DNA of 64,000 bases from Hofstenia miamia (GCA_004352715.1 SCFE01000083.1:173687-237686); one strand, 5' to 3'. Counted from the stretch's first letter, positions 36,712 through 48,884 are shown. The notes: a model not told the origin generated them from the sequence alone. Program-made: numbers and translations.

Positions 36712-39700
36712 GAAACGGGTCACTTTATTGATGCGCACCTAACTCGGCCAGTCAAACAATAATAATCGACCCAAACATGTCTGGCCACTCAAACCGTCAA
36801 AGAATGATTGCTAGGTGATAAGCACAACATGTTATATATATATATATATATATGTTTGTCAGTGAAATACACCCTAAGATTTTTTAGGGCAAGGTATCCT
36901 CCGTTATAACAAAGTAAGCTTATTTTACTGTTTAATTAAGAATTTAGTAGCAACAAATTATTTCAAGAAATTACATTGTAGTGTTTCTCATCATATAAAT
37001 AGAATGGTAAACTTGTGTCGTGATCATTGGGATCAGGTGTTGGCATAATTGTAATTGCATTATTCTGGCTGCTTCACGGTCGTATAGACAACATCGATTT
37101 AGTTTATTGTCGTATTTTATAATAGAATTTATTAATGACGGAACTTTGACAAATTAGTGAGCATCAAAGCGTAAAAATGCCCTAAATCGAAATTTAAGCT
37201 AATGACTCATGGAAAATCTAATCTCTCAATGTCTTTATGGATGATCAGATTCAAAGAGCAGGCAATTCATAAACATTTGAGAAGCTTAGTAGTAGAATTT
37301 TAGTTCAATAACTTAAATTAATATTGCTGTAAGAATTCATTAAAAAGTTTTGATTGTAAAATAATCTAAATAAACGTCGAATATGATTTATTCTTTAATT
37401 GTAAGCATCAATATTTTAGCCCAGCATGCAATTAACATCCAATGCAAATTCATGGTGCTAAGATTTTATATTTTTCAGACTGTAGAAATATAAATATTAA
37501 TAAGGTTCGATTATAAAAGCGTAAGTAAACGCAGTCTTCAGAGAGAGAAGAGCTCTTGTTATTCCATTTGCATTTGCTTTGGTATGAAATTTTAAATAAG
37601 TGATGCGATTGCGCGAAGGGTTCATTCAGATAACAAAGGAATTCTTCGATTTCTTTAAAGCACGTGGCTGCAATTTAATTTGCTTTGGTTTAAATTAATA
37701 TAAAAATTTATATATGTATATATATATATATAGTCTTGCAGCAAAAGTTGGAAAATTGAGATACATCTACATAATTAATTCAATATTTCAGCCCAACCCT
37801 AAACGACCAGAACCGAACTCGATCCTTTTTACAAGCCTCTCATTGTTTCGGATTTGTCTTTGAGCTCTGTCAAGACAACATACGACCTCCAATTATAAAT
37901 AGCTCTTAGATAAATGAATGAGGCTGCAAACAGATATTCCTATGAGCACTTTGTCTATCTGTCAACGAAGAAAAGATTATAAACTAAAAGAATACTTTTA
38001 TGTGTGCTCTCACGCGCCTTCTTCTTAGATAACGTATCATGTAGAATAAAGAATTTTTCAAGGACAGAGGAGTACTTTTTTGATATCATGTTGCCTTCAC
38101 ATAAACCCCACACCACAACCGAGATTGAATTAAAGATCTGCATTTTGATTCACTGTTTTCTTCAGGTTCTGTACTTCTTGGGGTGCGGTGTATTCAACTC
38201 AACATTTATCTGTAACAAAAGAAGTTTTCAAACGAAAAATCAGCTCGTATTCTTTTATGCTCGTTTGTTAGAAAAAGTTTGCTTCGCTGGTGGTTTTTTT
38301 GAAACCTAAATCCAGTACTTTTCAACCACCTCTGTAATGATATCTATGATACATGAACACTTTATTTATTTAACATGTCTCCAATTTTGACAGCATACAT
38401 AGTTGAATGTCTGCAAGCAATCCTTCTTTCTAATAATTTATCGATTTTTGACGATTTTCGAGATTTTGCATAGATTCAACTTTGTTTATTGCAGAAACTG
38501 TTTTGTAGATAGTATCCCGAGATAAACCAAATGTTTCTTGCAAAATTCAGTGTTAGCAATGACAGCATAATAGAGGGTTTTCGCACAAAATAACAGTTTT
38601 TTAATCACAGAACATTAAAAACACAAGTATGTGGCATGTATTAAATAAAAGTGCTATTTAACACAAAATGAGTTCAGTTGTTTCAAAAAATGTCTTAAGC
38701 ATTGAAATAAATGTCGTTAGCATTTTTTCACAATACTTGTAAAACTTACAATAATAATAAAATATCCATAATTTTGAAGTTTTTATGTAATGAACAATGC
38801 ATCTTTTGACAACCTGAAAAGGGATTACACAAAAATTACAGAATATATATATATATATATATACATGAGCGTAAAGTCCTATATCTTCATCGCCTCAGGT
38901 ATTTTTGTTATACATATGTTGTTAAATATCTTCGTAAACTTTTAATCTTCAAAGAGAATACTTCCTTTTGAAATTCAAAGAAATTTTCTTACAAAGTAGG
39001 CTTGCTTAATAAAATATTATTTATATATTAAAAAATTCTTATTAACACAAATACCGTATTTGAACTTATCGTTTGCTTAATTAAATTTTGCCTTACAGAA
39101 AATACAGAAATTTGTGGTTAACATTAACATCCTCAATAATGTGTATTTTTATCGTGTTCGTTCAACTTTTGCCAAAAATAAAACATTAATGTTTCCTAGA
39201 TAAAAAAAATTTTTGAAATATATTTCCCTAATTAGTCATGCAGTAAGGATTATATACATATTCAAATTTTCAAACTTGCATGTATATATGTTTAAATTTG
39301 AGTTTGCACAGCCTTTATCCCATTGGTGTTTTGAGAATGGATTTAGATGTTATGATAAAAATAGTTATACATTTCAAAAGAATAATTACTATTTTTCAAA
39401 AATAAATTTTTACTAAATGAGATGATTATTTTTAGCACTTATTCATGAGTGTTCGTTTAATTTATAATAATGCAATAATAGCATAACAATGACAGGCATA
39501 TTATACGCCTAATTTCTATCGCGGAATTAACTGTCTGACAAATTAAGAGGTCTTGTGGGAATTATATTTTGATAAAGTGATTTAGCTTAAACTACATAAA
39601 TATAGTGAGTGCGTTTTTAGTATTTGATGGCTAAATTCAATTTCTTACCAAAAATAAGAAGAGCGAAGAGCGATTTTGAAGACATGCCACTGAAAAAAAC

Positions 39701-40253
39701 AAAAAGATTGTGAATAATTTCTATATACTTTCTTCAATTCTGATTGGCTAAAATATATCATGTGATTTGGTCAGCAATAACTTTTACATTTTATAAAACT
39801 CTGCAACTTATTAAAGATAAAAGGAAATGGTTTTTAGAATAAGACATATTAGTGGTGATTACAAAATTAGATTTCAATACCTAATCTGTTTTCTCCTAAT
39901 GGTGAGACATTTCCGCAAATCTATTTTCATATACAATACTATAACTAAATATATCTTTAATTATATAGTATGAAATGTGTAAATTGCTTATATGTTGAAT
40001 AAGATCAACAAAAGAAATTTTGGTGAGCATTTTACTTCTGTGAAGTAACTACACCTACACATACAAACATATTATTTTACTCACTTGCCTTGTTGTTTGA
40101 AATGATAAATTTTTAAGCTGTGCTCTTTCTTGAGTATTAAGATTGCATAAAATTTAAGGCAGCAACTATCAAATCGAATTTTAAGTGAGGTTTTCTTGTT
40201 ATTCACCAAGAAATAATATTGTGAAACTAATAGAATTTAGGGTTATTAAATTT
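36712..40253. other. AT-rich stretch with (TA)n tracts and a doubtful transposase remnant
   Basis: (TA)n tracts lie at 36833-36853, 37709-37732 and 38843-38863. On the minus strand around 38560-38440 an LSRDTIYKTVSAINKVES block looks like a helix-turn-helix of a Tc1/mariner-type transposase, and some Tc1-like words may follow towards 37960, but the match is weak and frames are broken. Nothing else is supported. Confidence 0.3.
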
Positions 40254-40710
40254 ATATATATATATATATATNNNNNNNNNNNNNNNNNNNNNNNNNNNNN
40301 NNNNNNNNNNNNNNNNNNNNNNNNNNNNNNNNNNNNNNNNNNNNNNNNNNNNNNNNNNNNNNNNNNNNNNNNNNNNNNNNNNNNNNNNNNNNNNNNNNNN
40401 NNNNNNNNNNNNNNNNNNNNNNNNNNNNNNNNNNNNNNNNNNNNNNNNNNNNNNNNNNNNNNNNNNNNNNNNNNNNNNNNNNNNNNNNNNNNNNNNNNNN
40501 NNNNNNNNNNNNNNNNNNNNNNNNNNNNNNNNNNNNNNNNNNNNNNNNNNNNNNNNNNNNNNNNNNNNNNNNNNNNNNNNNNNNNNNNNNNNNNNNNNNN
40601 NNNNNNNNNNNNNNNNNNNNNNNNNNNNNNNNNNNNNNNNNNNNNNNNNNNNNNNNNNNNNNNNNNNNNNNNNNNNNNNNNNNNNNNNNNNNNNNNNNNN
40701 NNNNNNGCCT

Positions 40711-40742
<32 letters not shown>
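40254..40742. repeat. (TA)n tract containing a 435-base gap
   Basis: TA repeats at 40254-40271 and 40713-40742 border Ns at 40272-40706. Open frames drawn across the gap are artefacts. Confidence 0.9.
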
Positions 40743-40746
<4 letters not shown>

Positions 40747-41430
40747 TATTTAGAGATAAGCTATATAAATTCATTTTATTCTATACGCACTTATTGATGT
40801 ATTTCAATTACTTATGGGCCATCTTCAATCTTCAGCATATAATATTGCGGCAAATAAAACTTTGCAAAACTAGTACACTAAATGTTTAAAAAATTATATA
40901 TGCATTGCACTAACTAAAAGAGATAAGCTTGTTTGATATAATTTACTTGCTTATTTAAAATATAGTTATGATCTTTCTTTTTTAATATAATTGCTTCTGC
41001 TATTTTAGTGTTCTTTGTTCTTTATTATGACGTTAAAATTATTTTATTTAAGTTCGTGAGGATGTTGGTAGATTTCTGTGTTTAAATGCTTCTTTATTCT
41101 ATTCCAAAATGTCGAACTGTTTCACCAATGTACAATTTATTGCAATTGTCATATTTATACTTATAGACAAATGATGAAGCAAGTTCTTTTAAAATTTGAT
41201 CCTTATTCCTAAACTTTTAAATATACATGTATATTCGGTTTTGTATAATTGAAATATTGGTTGTATCTTAAAGTTTTTCAGTTTTTTATTTATCTTCAAA
41301 TTTTTTCTCAAATGATGCAAATTTGTGTGAAATGTATAGTAATTTCCAATTAATTTCTTTCGTTCATTTCTTCAATATATTTCGACAGATTTAAAAATAA
41401 AGTTATTGGAAAATTTGCTATGCCAAACGA
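40743..41430 (-). mobile_element. Penelope-like element, 3' part with GIY-YIG endonuclease, decayed
   Basis: On the minus strand, 41212-41098 reads FRNKDQILKEL...FVYKYKY then CNKLYIGETVRHFGI, and after a frameshift RIKKHLNTE (about 41100-41070). This matches the C-terminal GIY-YIG endonuclease of Penelope-like elements, where a Cys-rich VVYK.KC..C...YIGET.RH....RI.EH pattern is usual. Upstream (41420-41215) decayed thumb-region-like sequence is present. Downstream, at 40829-40801, a weak hammerhead-like motif precedes the (TA)n tract, as expected for the element's terminal repeat. Penelope-like elements are retrotransposons with an RT related to telomerase. The RT catalytic core is missing here. 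Confidence 0.7.
40801..40829 (-). ncRNA. Degenerate hammerhead-ribozyme-like motif
   Basis: On the minus strand TTGAAGA, T, a degraded stem II, then GAAAT-AC-ATC. The last part keeps a two-base-pair stem III and a UC cleavage step. Stem II no longer pairs, so activity is not expected. Its place downstream of the Penelope-like endonuclease supports the assignment. Confidence 0.35.
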
Positions 41431-41602
41431 TATATATATATATNNNNNNNNNNNNNNNNNNNNNNNNNNNNNNNNNNNNNNNNNNNNNNNNNNNNNNNNN
41501 NNNNNNNNNNNNNNNNNNNNNNNNNNNNNNNNNNNNNNNNNNNNNNNNNNNNNNNNNNNNNNNNNNNNNNNNNNNNNNNNNNNNNNNNNNNNNNNNNNNN
41601 NN

Positions 41603-41632
<30 letters not shown>
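41431..41632. repeat. (TA)n tract containing a 159-base gap
   Basis: TA repeats at 41431-41443 and 41603-41632 border Ns at 41444-41602. The tract separates oppositely oriented Penelope-like fragments. Confidence 0.9.
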
Positions 41633-41637
<5 letters not shown>

Positions 41638-41679
41638 TGGAGTATATTAACGGACATCTAAGATTAGAAATATTTAATG

Positions 41680-42237
41680 AATATGAGTTGGCCTAGCAAA
41701 TTTAGTGGGACAAAAACCAGAACTGACGTAGAACATATCTTTTATAATCTAATTCACAATGAAAACATATTAAAAGATTGTGAAAATTGGCGTAGAGATA
41801 TCCAAAAACTTTTAGAAAGTTATCGTAAACAACCTTAAATACCATGAAAAGCAAAGACTCTAAATTAACTCTTTAAAATTACTTGCTTAAGATAGCTCAA
41901 TATACAGTATATACAAAAGAGCTAAATTTCCATTTTAAAATTACGAACATCTCACAGATTATACTAACAATATTTTTAAAATACTAAGAATTTTGAAGCA
42001 TGGTAACGGACATTTAAAATCAAAAATATTTATGCATTAGCACCAAACTTAAGAAAAAATTTTTACATACAACTAAGAACACAACAGCCTAAAATAGGCG
42101 AATTTTTAGTCATCAAGCAATCAAAGAAACATCATTTACTAAATCGCATGCACAAATTATATATAAAAGCATAGTCAATTGTAAACATTTATTTCCACAC
42201 ATATTTGTTGCTGATGATGATTTTGGGAATTGAAACC
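41680..42237 (+). mobile_element. Possible Penelope-like N-terminal fragment ending in a ribozyme motif
   Basis: 41682-41837 is open in one frame and reads ...KTRTDVEHIFYNLIH, then a charged segment with WRRDIQKLLESYRKQ, resembling the poorly conserved N-terminal region that precedes the RT in Penelope-like elements (VE..FYNL pattern). Later sequence to 42170 is decayed. A hammerhead-like motif at 42211-42237 in the same orientation supports a Penelope-like origin. Opposite orientation to the fragment at 40.7-41.4 kb fits the complex inverted arrangements known for these elements. The protein match alone is weak. Confidence 0.4.
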
Positions 42238-42242
42238 GATCT
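42211..42242 (+). ncRNA. Hammerhead-ribozyme-like motif (Penelope type)
   Basis: CTGATGA (intact core), T, GATT, loop TTGGG, AATT, GAAAC, CG, ATC. Stem II pairs over four positions with one G-U. The extra T after the core and the tiny stem III ending in TC repeat the layout seen at 51201 and 40801. Stem III has a C/A mismatch, and stem I cannot be judged by eye. Confidence 0.5.
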
Positions 42243-43217
42243 ATATTTTTCATAGCGTTTAAAAATGAATGCAGAAAAGCTCAGTATAATGACTTCTATA
42301 TATAATCCTTTTGAGAGAGGCAATGGAAAAAATGTACGTTGACAAATCACTCCTCTATTACTTATTTTTCGAGCAAACTAACTTTTCAAATAGGACCACC
42401 TTGTATACTCCCAAATTTATTCATTCTCAAGGAACCAATCTCTTTTTCAATGCAATGAACAAGGATGAGCTCACTCTTCAAGGAGGATAGTAGATTTGAA
42501 TAGCATTTTCCTGTGTAGTCTGAAAAATGCGTATACATGCAAGCCATCTTATTATATTTCAACTTTAGGATAGCTACTAAAAATATATATTTTTTATTTA
42601 TGAAAACATAAATACACAATGGACATTATGTTTACCATTCATTGATAATATAGTGTAATTTTTTATGTCTGAAAACGAAATATTGTTGTATAGTGCAAAT
42701 GTGCAAGATCGCTTGAGTGTTTAGTTTATTAAGATTCACAGTTGTTTTGAATTTTACTAGCTATGATGATCAGTTAACAAGTCATTTATTTTGAACGACT
42801 TTGATGTGGCCAGCGCCAACAAACACTGCCAAACAATTAAAATCACACTATCAATGCAACGTTAGTTTTTCAAATCTCAGCAAATATTACATATTTTATG
42901 GAAGAAATTATAAAATCCTTATCACATAGCTTTGACAACGTTCCTGAAGTTCCATCAAATGTAGTTCGCGTCTTCATTAGTTCAACTTTTACAGGTATAT
43001 TTCTATATTTACAGGGTGATTCACTATAACTGATAGTACTTCAAGACTGAATAACTTTAATACTAATCTATTTCACTAAAATTGTAGAAAATAACATTTT
43101 TATTGATAATATCAGGTGTATATCTGTAGTATTTGTACATACAATATCCTCAGCTACCGCATTTGTAAATATTCAGGAATCATAGCAAACATTTTAAGTC
43201 AAATACAAAGAATACTA
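42243..43217. other. AT-rich stretch without supported genes
   Basis: 43011-43030 (ACAGGGTGATTCACTATAAC) resembles the terminus of some non-LTR or mariner-like elements, but no partner end was found. Confidence 0.3.
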
Positions 43218-43375
43218 CACCATTTTACCACCAAATTGGAAATATGCTCCACAAAATTTTCAAAATGGGAACACCAAATTGGCAAAAGTGCGACACAAAA
43301 TTGGTTTCTTTTCGATCATTATAATTTTAGATTATGCAGATTTAGTAGCGTAATAGTATCTGGTTTTGCATCCCT
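43218..43375 (+). repeat. Left terminal inverted repeat of the 2.7-kb transposon
   Basis: Starts CACCATTTTACCACC. It contains one clear copy of the ~22-bp ACACCAAATTGGCAAAA unit and ends in GATCATTATAATTTTAGAT plus TCTGGTTTTGCAT, all found inverted at the right end. Confidence 0.85.
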
Positions 43376-43582
43376 AGCCAAAATGTTTATTGTGAAAAAG
43401 TTCACAGTCACTCAGTTGTTATTTAGAGAGTTATGTAAAGCTGATGTTTATTAAAGCACAGTTTGTTCAAGTGTGAGGAATGAACATTATAATTGAGTTT
43501 ATATATTGACCACATGGAAGATCCCACTATTTATCACATGCTCACTTTTCATATCAAAGCTAAAATATACTAATAAATGATT

Positions 43583-44089
43583 TCACAACTGTATGTGTGC
43601 AATAATCAAATCAAAACTATTTACTTTAGTTATCCAACTCACAATAAATCCGTAACACAAAAGGTCCACCTTCTCATGAAAACCACTCTGACCTGTAAAT
43701 GGAATCGAATTAGTTGCATTCATTATCAATTGATCCACATGACGATAGAAATTTCTTAAATGATCACGTGTGACTTTATCAATTGCGGGCTCGACTAGGC
43801 TCACCAGCTTTTCTTCTCTGTATTTTGCCAACGTTTTTCGTTCTGAAGGTGCTGCTTTGAAATCATTGACGGGGTTGGATCTTCGCAGTTCTGATTTAAT
43901 GAATAACTTGATTATATTAAAACAACCTTCCACAGGGTTAGGTTCAGCGCTGTAAGCTGCGTCCAAGCGTTTGATGACAAGATTTTGTCGAACATTTATA
44001 GAGTTTGAGATATTTCTATGCGATGGCGCGTTGTCCATGAAAATTGTGGTATTTTGCTCCAATAGGATCTCCTCCAGCTTCTTCCTGAT
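43583..44089 (-). pseudogene. DD34E (IS630/Tc1/mariner superfamily) transposase, catalytic half
   Basis: Open from 44062 to 43583, with in-frame sequence IRKKLEEILLEQ immediately upstream (to 44089). IFMDNAPSHRN holds the second catalytic Asp and NPVEGCFNIIK the Glu, 34 residues apart. The C-terminal part is basic and helical, with HLRNFYRHV.QLI. Upstream of IRKKLEE the minus strand reads TTATTTTAG, which could be an intron acceptor or simply a stop. The N-terminal DNA-binding domains and first Asp are not found; the next upstream DNA is the hAT insertion. The coding piece is free of stops over 159 codons, so decay is recent or mild compared with the Tc1 copy at 27-28 kb. Confidence 0.8.
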
Positions 44090-44309
44090 CTAAAATAAGC
44101 TTTTTGTGCTCTTCTTTGGTCTTTCTTATACGTGTTTCGTCTTGGTGCTATCACGTCAATATGATTACTGCTGTAAATAGCAGAACAGTATATTGCGGAG
44201 GTATCTCGTTACCATAGATACATACAATAACAGCCGTAGGCATAGCATCTGAATATTTGTAATTTTTGTGCTGGATAAAAGAATTGTGAATAATTTTATT
44301 CATTCAATC

Positions 44310-45621
44310 CAGAGACGGATAAAGAGGGGGTCGAAGGGCCCCGGCCCCCCTCTAATAAAGAATAGTTCATTAATAGAGTGCAACAAATTACAAACTAAAT
44401 TGCTTTGTATTCAATAAGGAGCATCAAATTTTTCTATCTAAACTCAACACTATGGGGTGAATTCACCACCATGCATTTACTCCAAAATTTGTGTGACTTC
44501 TCAAAATCCAACACAATTTTTCGTAAATTTACAATTTTATTGGTTTTGGCAAGAATTTTGCATTTTTGGATGTTTTTTTTAATTTCATCAAAATATTCAA
44601 CAAATTTCTTATAATTTGACAAGTGGGCACTCATTTAAGCCTTTACGTGAAAATTTGTAATTTACTTAATCAATTACAAATACATTAAAATTTGCTCTTT
44701 TGTAGTGCTAATGCAAGAAATCTCTTAAAAATACACCATGCTATTATTAAAAAAATTTTCTTGAATATTAAATGAAAAAGTATAGATCTTATATTTGTAT
44801 TACAATGTAATTGCTATTCTATAATGTTATCATAGATTCAAAAACAGATTTTGATGTTGCAACCGCTTCTTCACCCGAAGGATGTCTATCACTTTATGTT
44901 CTCTCTGTTTTCTACAACCCTGCTCCCCTTTAGGCAGCAGCTAATTTTCTATTCACTGCCAAGTTGATATTTCCGCAGTTTTTGACTAAGATATGTATTC
45001 CATTCATTAATTGGTATACAAACATCACATTTGCCTGAATATTCTGTTGTACCAACCTGTCATTAAATAGGGCCAAGCAAAGTCAAATTGACATTGGTAA
45101 TTGTGCTCATTACAAATAAAAACAGTGAAATACATTTTAGAGAACATAGACAGGTGCTTTTTTGTTTTTCATTAACATTTGCTCTAAGAACTAAATCTAC
45201 TTTAAGGCATTTATTATATTTCTTCTGAAAATTCTATAATTTGAAATACATAATATATTCAATTTTAGTGCACATTTTCTTGAAAAATATTAGATAAAAT
45301 GCATAAAAATACATTTGTATTTTAAAAAGTCAAATTTTGTTGAAAAGTTTGATACGATTTCACGCATTTGCCCACTATCAATATTACAACGTTTGCTTAA
45401 AAGCAATAGTTAATATTTATAAAAAATTGTGCCAGGTCCTGAGAAGTTGCAAAAATTGTACATTTGCATTTTATTGGAGGCAGTACATGAATGTGAAGCT
45501 CATGCATAGTCCTGAATATGATTATTAAAAACTCAATACTTTTTAACTAGCAGTAGTACCTAACTCTTCATTTTATCTTGCGTTGGGGCCCCTCTAAAAA
45601 TTATTTCTGTATCCGAAATTG
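44310..45621. mobile_element. hAT-type element nested in the 2.7-kb transposon
   Basis: The insertion is bounded by the perfect 8-bp duplication ATTCAATC (44302-44309 and 45622-45629), the signature length for hAT elements. The left end starts CAGAGACGGATA followed by a G/C-rich block; the right end read inward is CAATTTCGGATACAG with GGGGCCCC further in, a partly matching inverted terminus. The 1312-bp interior has no recognisable transposase; open frames at 44434-44634 (minus) and 45337-45528 (plus) are unassigned, so it is non-autonomous. The intact target duplication shows it entered after the host transposon had settled. Confidence 0.85.
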
Positions 45622-45654
45622 ATTCAATCATTTCCTACTTTTTCACAATAATCA

Positions 45655-45916
45655 TACAAAACCAGGAACTATAACATGAATAAAAATAACATCTACATTA
45701 TCTAAATTATAATGATCAAATTTTGGCCAATTTGATGTCGCACTTTTGCCAATTGGGTGTTCCCATTTTGCCAATTTGGTGTTCCCATTTTGCCAATTTG
45801 ATGTTCCCATTTTGCCAACTTGGTGTTCCCATATTGGCAATTTGGTGTTCCCATTTTGGTGTCCCCATTTTGCCGATTTATTGGCGCATTTTTGTCAATT
45901 TGGTGGTAAAATGGTG
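45655..45916 (-). repeat. Right terminal inverted repeat with ~22-bp iterations
   Basis: Read from the outer end it begins CACCATTTTACCACC and then carries about six to seven units of ACCAAATTGGCAAAATGGGA with small variants, ending in the block shared with the left terminus. The 22-bp period is not a multiple of three, so the open frame over this region is a by-product of the repeat. Confidence 0.9.
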
Positions 45917-45918
45917 TA

Positions 45919-47753
45919 CTAGTTTCTGCTACTATCTATCAAAATTAAAGAACATGGAAACTTCAAAAGGAATAAGTGTAGATTAGGAAATAAAACTACC
46001 AGTATAGATGAAAATTCCAATAAAGAGAGAATGCAATCTATCATCATCATTTTTTAGAATTTTAAGAAATCCCATATTTTCACACATCAAGAGCTTAATG
46101 ATGATGAGATCCTAAATTTGTAAGCTTAGGATAATGAAATCTGAGTCTGGATAATTCATTGATCACATGATTCATATTTACGTGTAGGGTCAAGAATTTT
46201 GCAATTAACAGAGTGTACTTCTCAGTGCCTCACATTCTAAAAGGACACATGGTGAACGATATTTTTGAGTTGCAGGTACTGCTTTGTGAAAATGCCCCGG
46301 ATAGTCAGGAGGCCCTTGTCCGGCGTACACTATAAATTATATAGGAAAATGTTGATATTGAAAATTTCCATACATATTTAGTTGATTTTTAAAAAATCGA
46401 ACATTTGCAAGCTATATTAAATTTCACTAGTGCTAACAAGCTCTTTCAAGAAAATTCTACAAAGTAAATCAATCACTTTAAAATAGATCATTTGTGTACA
46501 TGCGCATATACATATACATAAAATTCCTATGAAGTAATTGTTTCAATATTTAATAAGCATTTCAAGCTTTTAGCAGAAATGAATAAAGGAAACATAGATC
46601 AAGGTTTTTTCTCTTGATGTTGGGTAGTGCTGTACTCAGTTATAATCCTTTTAATCAATCCTTGACCTTAAACAGCCTGGCGTGTCCGTTTTAGAAGACA
46701 AACCCCGTATTTTCCACATTTACAAAGAATTTTCTCCAAGCCTATTAACAAATTTGAAAGTCTTGGGGTATGGGTAGGTCTATTCTTTAATGTAATGTTG
46801 CAAATTTCTATTAAAGTGTATTGCTGTTGCTGATGTTGTTGAAAAGTTTAAAAAGCTTTCTTTGAAAACTTCGAATGTTTGAAAGAGACTTAAATTCTCT
46901 CTATACCTAATGTTCACGTATTTATAAGGTTTTGAGACCATGGTAGCAACAAAGAACGTTCACTGTTTCTTGATATGTGCAAAGTCATAGGTCGCGGGAC
47001 CGAAGGCTTTTAGATTAAGCATAGCTTTAATAGTTTAAAAAATTTTTTCATAGGATTATGAAAATTGTTCAAAAATCCCTGGCTTGTTTAGGGTTAATTG
47101 AAGCAAACAAATGTATAAGTCTCGCAAAAGACAAAATTATATATTGCTTTTGTGCATCTCGTATTAAAATTTGTAGACTCCTTACTTTTATCTCAGTGGG
47201 TGGGGCGTAATGAAGATAAACGTTCGTAATGCGGGCACGGACACAAGCACTGGCATGAGCATGTGCAGTGTTAAATATGCAAGTGCTAAACCCTCGTTGC
47301 TGGCCTTACTGGGTTCAATTCACTGCCAAATGAATTAAGCTGAATAGCTTCAATTGATGAATTTAAATCTAAATTCAAAACTTATCTTGTTATTAAAGCA
47401 TTTAATTCATGAAATTTGTCAATTGCGCTTATATTACCTCATCTAAGTTTGCGCTAAAAAAATGCATACATGCTTACATTAAAACGAAAACGAAGGGCAC
47501 TAGCGTGTAAGCAATTATCTATGGGTTACTTTTTTTGTCCGAAGATATTTACGCCACAAGAAAATCGAATTTATTGAGAAAATGTAATTTTAAGTTAATT
47601 TTTTAAATAAAAAATTTATACAAATTGATAGATAGGTCAATGAAGGGGCTTAACGGAAACAGAGCGTCTACCTGTCTCTTCCGATTCTATGAGATCAGAA
47701 TTTTATTGGCACCACTCTCGATTTTCTTGCAGATGTGCCCATGTGTTTACATG
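45919..47753. other. AT-rich stretch with one dispersed-repeat copy
   Basis: No supported gene. 46700-47090 shares ordered blocks with 58840-59170, the best being TTCTCTCCAAGCCTATT against TTTTCTCCAAGCCTATT, suggesting two decayed copies of an unidentified repeat. Confidence 0.4.
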
Positions 47754-48652
47754 GCATAACTTCTATGGCAAAATTTCAAAAAAATCTGAAATACGATTTC
47801 ATTATAGTCCCAATCCCATTTTGTCTTAGTCCCACAGAAATATATTGTTCCAAGCCCCAATCTCATAAAAGTGAATAGTCCCACAGAACCTCACTGACTC
47901 CTTACGTAGTTTCGTTGGACTTTTTCAGAACTATACTAATTTTTACTTCGCCATTGATCAGTTAATCCATGCCAACTAAATACACTAGAAAATATGTATA
48001 TTTTTGCATTTATTTAAAATATATAAGTCAATTGCACCCCCAATTCAAAATTGCGGCAGAAATTTTGTAATTGATTCTAAGGGCATCTCCGGGTTGGTAT
48101 TCGAGACAGTTCCATTGTATACACTAGTAATATATACCTTCAAATGCATTCTCTCTAAAAATTTGTATTCTATCTATATTATATATAAATTTAGCATTAA
48201 GTNGCATAACTTCTATGGCAAAATTTCAAAAAAATCTGAAATACGATTTCATTATAGTCCCAATCCCATTTTGTCTTAGTCCCACAGAAATATATTGTTC
48301 CAAGCCCCAATCTCATAAAAGTGAATAGTCCCACAGAACCTCACTGACTCCTTACGTAGTTTCGTTGGACTTTTTCAGAACTATACTAATTTTTACTTCG
48401 CCATTGATCAGTTAATCCATGCCAACTAAATACACTAGAAAATATGTATATTTTTGCATTTATTTAAAATATATAAGTCAATTGCACCCCCAATTCAAAA
48501 TTGCGGCAGAAATTTTGTAATTGATTCTAAGGGCATCTCCGGGTTGGTATTCGAGACAGTTCCATTGTATACACTAGTAATATATACCTTCAAATGCATT
48601 CTCTCTAAAAATTTGTATTCTATCTATATTATATATAAATTTAGCATTAAGT
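47754..48652. repeat. 449-bp identical duplication joined by one N
   Basis: 47754-48202 and 48204-48652 agree throughout by eye and are separated by N at 48203. The repeated small open frame near 48004 and 48454 is just this duplication. Probable unmerged contig overlap. Confidence 0.9.
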
Positions 48653-48884
48653 TGTCATGTTCAAAACTCAGACAATATGTATAATCAACTACAACTAAAA
48701 CATAGAAACCATTTGGATCATGATTAAAATTTTTATGATTGTTAACAGAAGCATTGCGTTATAAATGTTTGCCGTTTCAAACCGTTTTAACGCAATGTAT
48801 ATGTATTTATGGGCATTTTCAGTAAAAAAATTGTAGAGGGTATCAAAATTGCATAAATATTCAAATTTTGACATGATATGCAAC

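Larger units (their letters stand above)
43218..45916 (-). mobile_element. DD34E transposon with tandem-repeat inverted termini, interrupted by hAT
   Basis: The element is bounded by TA on each side (43216-43217 and 45917-45918). Both ends begin CACCATTTTACCACC, and inverted similarity extends about 160 bp on the left (to about 43375) and about 260 bp on the right (from about 45655). The difference is due to a roughly 22-bp unit (ACCAAATTGGCAAAATGGGA) repeated about six times on the right and once or twice on the left. The minus strand encodes a DD34E transposase remnant (43583-44062). A 1.3-kb hAT element sits inside. Excluding that, the element is about 1.4 kb. TA duplication and DD34E place it in the IS630/Tc1/mariner superfamily; the family is not recognised. 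Confidence 0.85.

Noticed and set aside
38004-38309. 101-codon plus-strand frame
   Set aside because: No motif; the opposite strand has marginally better transposase-like words, themselves too weak to call with confidence.
40185-40889. Long open frames across N gaps in TA repeats (also near 41406, 54783, 60553 and 25764)
   Set aside because: They consist of unknown residues and the Tyr-Ile alternation produced by TA repeats; there is no coding evidence.
45655-45916. Array of ~22-bp units resembling a CRISPR-like or satellite array
   Set aside because: Units are contiguous without spacers and form one arm of a transposon's inverted repeat.
45723-45986. 87-codon plus-strand frame with repeated CQLGVPIL-like words
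   Set aside because: It is the translation of the 22-bp terminal-repeat array, whose period is not a multiple of three.
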